27,753 nt of DNA from Collinsella sp. GTDB lineage: Bacteria; Actinomycetota; Coriobacteriia; Coriobacteriales; Coriobacteriaceae. This document shows positions 23,187 through 27,753 of this stretch, one piece after another. The notes under the pieces were generated by a model. That model was not told where the DNA came from, did not search any database, and saw only the letters and a list, made by a program, of their open reading frames with translations. The stretch covers positions 1 to 27,753 of the forward strand of contig DXZR01000026.1 in NCBI GenBank assembly GCA_019419555.1. Direction: 5' to 3'. The position numbers were made by a program, and so were the translations under genes. Each line of letters starts with the position of its first letter. Within the stretch, counting starts at the first letter, position 1.

Positions 23187-25454
23187 TTAGTTCAGGTGCC
23201 AGATCTCGTCGTTGTACTGGGAGATGGTGCGGTCGGACGAGAAGGTGCCGGCGTTGGCGATATTGATCAGCGCCTTGCGCATCCAGGCGTCCTGGTCCTC
23301 GTAGTCGGCCAGCACGCGCTCCTTGGTTTGGATGTACTCCTCAATGTCGAGCAGGGCCATAAACCAGTCCTTGCCCTTAATGTCGTCGTGCAGGCGCTGC
23401 AGGCGCTCGGCGTTGCCGGTCGCCATAAAGGCGGGGTTGGTGATGAAGTCCACCAGCAGTTTAATGCCGGGCTTGCGGTAGAGCGCACCGGCGTCATAGG
23501 CGCCGTCGGCGTAGAGCTGCTCGACCTGTTTGGACGAGGCACCAAAGGTATAGATGTTCTCGTCGCCCACGAGCTCGGCAATCTCCACGTTGGCGCCGTC
23601 AAGCGTGCACAGGGTTAGGGCGCCGTTGAGCATGAACTTCATGTTGGAGGTGCCGCTCGCCTCCTTGGAGGCCAGGCTGATCTGCTCGGAGATATCAGCG
23701 GCGGGGATCACGCGCTCGGCGGCGGTGACGTTGTAGTTCTCGATCATGACGACCTGCAGGTAGGGAGCCACGTCGGGGTCGTTTGCAATCCACTGCGACA
23801 GCGTCAAGATCAGATGGATGATGTCCTGCGCGATAGTGTAGGCAGGCGCCGCCTTGCCGCCAAAGATGATGGTGACGGGGTGCTTAGGTCTGTTGCCGTT
23901 CTTGATATCGAGGTACTTCCAGATGATGTAGAGCGCGAGCATCTGCTGACGCTTGTACTCGTGGATGCGCTTGACCTGGACGTCGATGATGGCGTTGGAG
24001 GGAATGGTCACGCCCTGCTCGAGCGCCATGAACTGGCGCATGATGGCCTTGGCCTCGACCTTGGTGGCGGCCAGGCGCTCAAGAACGTCCTTGTCGTCGG
24101 CGAAATTGGCGAGTTTGCTCAGATCGCCGGTGCTGCGCCAGTCGGTGCCGATCACATCGTCGAGCAGGCTGGCGAGCGCGGGGTTGGCCCCATGGACCCA
24201 GCGGCGGAAGGTGATGCCGTTGGTCTTGTTGGAGAACTTCTTGGGATAGATTTCGTAGAACGGATGAAGCTCGGTGTCCTCCATGATCTTGGTGTGGAGG
24301 GCGGCTACGCCGTTGATGGAGAAGCCAAAGTGGATGTCCATGTGGGCCATGTGGACGGTGTCGTGCTCGTCGATGATGGCGACGCGCGGGTCATCGTGCT
24401 CGGCCTTCGCGATCTCATCGAGCTTGACGATAATGTCGGCGATGACAGGGGAGACCTTCTGCAGGCTGGCGAGCGGCCACTTCTCGAGCGCCTCGGCAAG
24501 AATCGTGTGGTTAGTGTAGGCGACCATGGAGCGTACGATGGTCACGGCCTCGTCAAACTCGATGCCATGCTCGGTGGTGAGCAAGCGAATGAGCTCGGGG
24601 ATGACCATGGTGGGGTGCGTGTCGTTAATTTGGACCACGGCGTAGTCGGCCAGATCGTGCAGGTTGCTGCCGCGCTCGACGGCCTCGTCGATCAGGAGCT
24701 GGGCGGCGTTGCTCACCATGAAGTACTCCTGATAGATGCGAAGTAGGCGGCCCTGCTCGTCGGAATCGTCGGGGTAGAGGAACAAGGTGAGGTTCTTGGC
24801 GATCTCGGTCTTGTCGAAGTCGATGGAGCTGCCGGGGACCAGGCCGTCGTCGACGCTCGCCAGGTCGAACAGGCGCAGGCGGTTTTTGGTGGGCTGGCCG
24901 TAACCGGGCACATCGATGTTGACGAGCTTGGAGGTAACGGCAAAATCGCCGAACTCGACGGTGTAGGAGCGGTCATCATCGACTAGGATGTCCTGCTCGC
25001 CGAGCCACTCGTCGGGGACGGCCTTCTGCTGGTTGTCGACAAAGCGTTGGCGGAACAGGCCGTAATGGTAGTTGAGGCCCACACCGTCGCCGGTAAGGCC
25101 CAGCGTTGCGATGGAATCCAAGAAGCACGCGGCCAGGCGGCCCAGGCCGCCGTTGCCGAGCGAAGGCTCGACCTCGAACTCCTCGATCTTGTTGAGGTCG
25201 TGGCCTGCGGCGACGAGCTGGTCCTTAACCTCGTCATAGATGCCGAGGTCGATCATGTTGTTGATGAGCAGCTTGCCGATCAAAAACTCAGCAGAGATGT
25301 AGTAGAGCTTTTTCTTGCCGTTGTTGAGCGGGCAGGCGGCAGAGCGCTCCTGCACGAGTTTGACCAGCAGCTTGTAAATGCGACGGTCGTCGAGCTGCTC
25401 GAGCGAGGTGCCAAAAGACTGCTCGGCGAGTTCCATGAGGTTAATTTGGGGCAT
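23187..25454 (-). CDS. glgP: Glycogen/maltodextrin phosphorylase
   Basis: Cleaves alpha-1,4-glucan ends with phosphate to release glucose-1-phosphate in the cytosol. The PLP-binding lysine is in KEASGTSNMKFMLNGA (K606). Other family motifs are SLGNGGLGRLAACFLDS, QINDTHPTM, RWVHGANPA and VKRIHEYKRQQ. ATG 25454 is chosen because AGGAG lies five bases upstream; an in-frame ATG at 25481 lacks one. At 755 residues it belongs to the shorter bacterial phosphorylases. It follows malQ on the same strand, giving the standard MalQ-phosphorylase pair for maltodextrin breakdown. Whether stored glycogen or imported dextrin is the main substrate is open; the linked importer favours the latter. Confidence 0.95.
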   Translation of the reverse strand: MPQINLMELAEQSFGTSLEQLDDRRIYKLLVKLVQERSAACPLNNGKKKLYYISAEFLIGKLLINNMIDLGIYDEVKDQLVAAGHDLNKIEEFEVEPSLGNGGLGRLAACFLDSIATLGLTGDGVGLNYHYGLFRQRFVDNQQKAVPDEWLGEQDILVDDDRSYTVEFGDFAVTSKLVNIDVPGYGQPTKNRLRLFDLASVDDGLVPGSSIDFDKTEIAKNLTLFLYPDDSDEQGRLLRIYQEYFMVSNAAQLLIDEAVERGSNLHDLADYAVVQINDTHPTMVIPELIRLLTTEHGIEFDEAVTIVRSMVAYTNHTILAEALEKWPLASLQKVSPVIADIIVKLDEIAKAEHDDPRVAIIDEHDTVHMAHMDIHFGFSINGVAALHTKIMEDTELHPFYEIYPKKFSNKTNGITFRRWVHGANPALASLLDDVIGTDWRSTGDLSKLANFADDKDVLERLAATKVEAKAIMRQFMALEQGVTIPSNAIIDVQVKRIHEYKRQQMLALYIIWKYLDIKNGNRPKHPVTIIFGGKAAPAYTIAQDIIHLILTLSQWIANDPDVAPYLQVVMIENYNVTAAERVIPAADISEQISLASKEASGTSNMKFMLNGALTLCTLDGANVEIAELVGDENIYTFGASSKQVEQLYADGAYDAGALYRKPGIKLLVDFITNPAFMATGNAERLQRLHDDIKGKDWFMALLDIEEYIQTKERVLADYEDQDAWMRKALINIANAGTFSSDRTISQYNDEIWHLN

Positions 25455-25500
25455 GTTTTCTCCTGTGATGGGTTGTTTCATGTCTGCAATTCATAAGAAG

Positions 25501-25533
25501 CCCGCGCGAGGGATTGAGATGGCCTCACGCGGG
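25501..25533 (-). promoter_or_regulatory. Hairpin between malQ and glgP
   Basis: CCCGCGCGAGG (25501-25511) pairs with CCTCACGCGGG (25523-25533) with one wobble. On the minus strand it is followed by CTTCTTATG, so it may cause partial termination or protect the malQ message. There is too little room for a promoter before glgP. Confidence 0.55.
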
Positions 25534-25580
25534 GAAACGGACGCGTCCGCACGGTGAGGTGGGGTCGGGCGTGGTGGCTC

Positions 25581-27086
25581 CTATTGGGGAAGCTCAATTT
25601 CGGCTTCCGACGGGATGCGGAAGTAGGTCTCGGTCCAGTCGGTGAGCTTGTGCTCGAGCTCGCGGGTGATGGCGCCATCGAGCATGCGCCAGGTCCAGTT
25701 GCCGCCCAGGGTGGCGGGAGTGTTGATGCGCGCCTCGTTGCCCAGGTTGAGCAGGTCTTGCATGGTGTAGATGCAGGTATCGCTCACGCTGGCGGCGATG
25801 GTGCGGTTGAGCGCATCGGCCATGGGCTCGCCTGCCTGCTGGTGGGTGTACAGGGTCGCCTGCTCGCGCTGACGCGGGGTAGCCGTTCCCTCAAACCAAC
25901 CGCGCGCCGTCTCGTTGTCGTGTGTGCCCACATAGGCGACGGTGTTGGCAATGTAGTTGTGCGGCAGGTAGTACGAGTTGGTGCCCTCAAAGGCGAACTG
26001 CAAGATCTTCATGCCGGGGAAGCCCGAGTTGTCGCGCATGTCGATGACGCCGGGGGTGAGGAAGCCCAGGTCTTCGGCGATGATGGGCAGCGTGCCGAGC
26101 TTTTCCTCGAGCGTCTTGAAGAACTTGAGGCCGGGACCCTGCGTCCACGAACCGTAGGACGAATCGGGCGAGGAGAACGGCACCTCCCAATAGGCCTCGA
26201 AGCCGCGGAAGTGATCCAGGCGGATGACATCGTACATGTCGAGGGCGGCGCGAATGCGGCCCTCCCACCAGGAGAAGCCGTCGGACTCCATGGCGTCCCA
26301 GTCGTAGATGGGGTTGCCCCAGTACTGGCCGGTGGCCGAGAACTGGTCGGGCGGCGTGCCGGCGACGCTCACGGGATTGCCGGCGGCGTCGATCTTAAAG
26401 AGCTCAGGCGTCGCCCACATCTCGACAGAGTCACGCGAGACATAGATGGGCAGGTCGCCGATGATGAGAATGTCGCGCTCATTGGCATAGGCCTTGAGGC
26501 GGCTCCACTGGCGATCGAAGAAGTACTGCGTCATCTGGTGGTAGAGCATACGCGCCGGATGGTCGGCGCAGACCTTGGCGGAAGCTTCGCCGCGGGTGCG
26601 GAGTTCCGCGGGCCACTCCCAAAACGCCTTGAGACCGCACTCCTCTTTGACGGTCATGAACTCACAGTAGGGGATGAGCCAGTCCTCGTTGGCCTGGATA
26701 AAGTCATCGAAATCGGCCGGCTTGTCGGCGGCAAAGCGCTCGGCGGCGCGGTCGAGAATCTGACGGCGGCCACCAAAGATGGCACCATAGTCGACATTGC
26801 TGGGGTCGGAGCCCAGGTACACGCCGTCGATATCGCACTGCTCCAGATAGCCGGCCTCGATAAGCTCGGCAAAGTCGATGAAATTGGGGTTGCCCGCACG
26901 GGCCGAGAACGACTGATAGGGCGAGTCGCCATAGCTCGTTGTCGTAAGGGGGAGAATCTGCCAGTAATGTTGTTTGCACGAGGCGAGGAAATCGACAAAG
27001 TCATAGGCGTTCCAGCCAAAGCCGCCGATACCGTAAGGTCCGGGCAATGACGAAACGGGCATCAGAACACCGCTTGCACGCTCCAT
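25581..27086 (-). CDS. malQ: 4-alpha-glucanotransferase (amylomaltase)
   Basis: GH77 enzyme that transfers maltosyl and longer units between malto-oligosaccharides, releasing glucose and lengthening chains for the phosphorylase. Catalytic residues are in place: nucleophile D291 (VIRLDHFRGFEAYWEVP), acid/base E338 (IIAEDLGFLTP) and D390 (GTHDNETARGW). The N-terminus GVLMPVSSLPGPYGIGGFG is the family opening. An ATG at 27158 would add 24 unrelated residues, but the predicted transcript starts about 27165, leaving no room for a ribosome site there, so ATG 27086 (501 residues, GGTGAG upstream) is preferred. First gene of the malQ-glgP operon. Confidence 0.93.
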   Translation of the reverse strand: MERASGVLMPVSSLPGPYGIGGFGWNAYDFVDFLASCKQHYWQILPLTTTSYGDSPYQSFSARAGNPNFIDFAELIEAGYLEQCDIDGVYLGSDPSNVDYGAIFGGRRQILDRAAERFAADKPADFDDFIQANEDWLIPYCEFMTVKEECGLKAFWEWPAELRTRGEASAKVCADHPARMLYHQMTQYFFDRQWSRLKAYANERDILIIGDLPIYVSRDSVEMWATPELFKIDAAGNPVSVAGTPPDQFSATGQYWGNPIYDWDAMESDGFSWWEGRIRAALDMYDVIRLDHFRGFEAYWEVPFSSPDSSYGSWTQGPGLKFFKTLEEKLGTLPIIAEDLGFLTPGVIDMRDNSGFPGMKILQFAFEGTNSYYLPHNYIANTVAYVGTHDNETARGWFEGTATPRQREQATLYTHQQAGEPMADALNRTIAASVSDTCIYTMQDLLNLGNEARINTPATLGGNWTWRMLDGAITRELEHKLTDWTETYFRIPSEAEIELPQ

Positions 27087-27171
27087 GGATGCACTCACCG
27101 TCCTTTTGAATAAGGGGCTGCGCCGTAGATGGATAGACGGCTCGTCCCGAGTTTCCATTTCTATTGTCCCT

Positions 27172-27202
27172 ATTGTAGAACATGTTGTTTAAACATGTAT
27201 AG
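27172..27202 (-). promoter_or_regulatory. malQ promoter with operator-like site 5
   Basis: On the minus strand the -10 box is TACAAT (plus ATTGTA, 27172-27177). TTGTTTAAACAT (27185-27196) matches the island palindrome at 11 of 12 positions and lies in the -35/-10 spacer, an ideal place to block transcription. The wider ACATGTTGTTTAAACATGT adds further symmetry. Confidence 0.65.
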
Positions 27203-27389
27203 AGAGAATGAAAAAGTTGCCGACTTTCGGTGAATGGTAGTGCGCCATAGACGATATGAGTTGAACATTGGGAGCTCCTCCCCTTGCGGCTCTTTTGTGG
27301 GTCGGGCGACAATGGTCGTCGTCATTAAAGACCGGCTGCCAGCCAGGTTGCAACAATGCAAGAAGGGTTCACATTCAGTTGGCCGTTGA

Positions 27390-27668
27390 TACAAACAATC
27401 GCGCGAAGACCTCGTCTTCTTCGGTAAGTCCAGGCGCGGCAAGACGCGCATGGCAGTCGCCCTCACGATGCGCGCGGTCGCCGCGGACATGTCGCTCAGG
27501 TTCTGGCAGACCGCGCAGCTGGTTCTCGAGCTCGGCAACGCGAAGCGCAAGGGAACGCTGTCGAAACTGTTGAACGACGTGTCGCCCGCGAGGCTGCTCG
27601 TGCTCGACGAGTTCGTCTACGTCCCCTGCGACGTAGACGGTGCGAGGGTTCTCTACCAGGTCATTTCC
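27390..27668 (+). pseudogene. Truncated IstB-like ATPase (IS21-family helper) remnant
   Basis: A plus-strand frame reads EDLVFFGKSRRGKTRMAVAL (Walker A GKSRRGKT), then AQLVLELGNAKRKGTLSKLL, ARLLVLDEFVYVPCDVDGAR (Walker B LDE) and VLYQVIS, the order and spacing of IstB, the AAA+ transposition helper. A TGA at 27387-27389 cuts off the N-terminal third, and IstB similarity stops at about 27668. No IstA or inverted terminal repeats are seen. The 200 bp between it and the malQ promoter hold no clear gene. Confidence 0.7.
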
Positions 27669-27753
27669 GTCCATGTAGTGCTCGTAGGCCGCGGCGTCGT
27701 CGGGCTCGTCGAAGGAGAGGGACTCCGTCCAGTCCCAGTAGGCCCCCGTCCAG
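27669..27753 (-). CDS. Partial unknown gene running off the right edge
   Basis: Beyond the end of the IstB similarity the minus strand reads WTGAYWDWTESLSFDEPDD and AAAYEHYMDG, acidic and aromatic like a real protein, while the plus frame becomes a run of Val, Gly and Arg. The minus frame then continues open, antisense to the IstB remnant, to 27375. It may be the broken 3' part of a gene interrupted by the insertion event. No family recognised. Confidence 0.25.

Noticed and set aside
25554..27050. 498-codon plus-strand frame opposite malQ
   Set aside because: Antisense to a GH77 gene with all catalytic residues; no family similarity of its own.
27170..27268. 32-codon minus-strand frame starting MFNSYRLWRTTIH with a good ribosome site (GGGGAGGAG)
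   Set aside because: It runs through the malQ promoter and operator and has no recognisable features; a chance frame is more likely, though a small leader gene cannot be excluded.

Overview
The window looks like chromosomal DNA from a gut actinobacterium of the class Coriobacteriia, most likely Collinsella. This is inferred from moderately high G+C, actinobacterial-style protein fusions, a tRNA without an encoded CCA, and a carbohydrate-scavenging gene set; no rRNA is present to prove it. Most of the DNA is ordinary, densely coding chromosome. The unusual material is in the intergenic stretches and in three oddly built proteins.

Layout. (1) 1-7033: a plus-strand housekeeping operon behind one clear promoter: acpS, nnr (NAD(P)HX repair), alr (D-alanine for the wall), a family-4-type uracil-DNA glycosylase, tsaE, and a TsaB-RimI-TsaD triple fusion. 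Genes abut or overlap. (2) 7034-7842: 800 bp without a large gene. It holds two long palindromic elements with identical linkers but different, self-complementary arms, then the promoter, Ile/Val-rich leader peptide and terminator that precede cstA. (3) 7843-12124: cstA, then a 727-residue protein joining a winged-helix-like N-terminus, a long charged low-complexity linker and a JetD/DUF2220-like Toprim domain. (4) 12125-12600: more palindromic repeats, including a truncated third copy of the element in (2), and a minus-strand tRNA-Gln(UUG). (5) 12636-14744: minus-strand genes for a cytosolic double peptidoglycan-binding-domain protein and a polyprenyl diphosphate synthase.

(6) 14819-27158 is an alpha-glucan island: a minus-strand PTS EIIC-EIIB protein fused to a Cof-type HAD phosphatase; a divergent TreR-like GntR regulator; a plus-strand ABC sugar importer (lipoprotein, two permeases, MsmX-type ATPase); and a minus-strand malQ-glgP pair. 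Five copies of a TTGTTTAAACAA-like palindrome lie only in the three control regions of this island, which suggests one local regulon governed by the GntR protein. The expected flow is import of malto-oligosaccharides by the ABC system, trimming by MalQ and phosphorolysis by GlgP to glucose-1-phosphate, while the PTS imports and phosphorylates a related alpha-glucoside.

(7) 27170-27753: the edge carries a truncated IstB-like ATPase (IS21 family remnant) that meets the end of another reading frame on the minus strand. No CRISPR array, prophage or complete defence system is visible.
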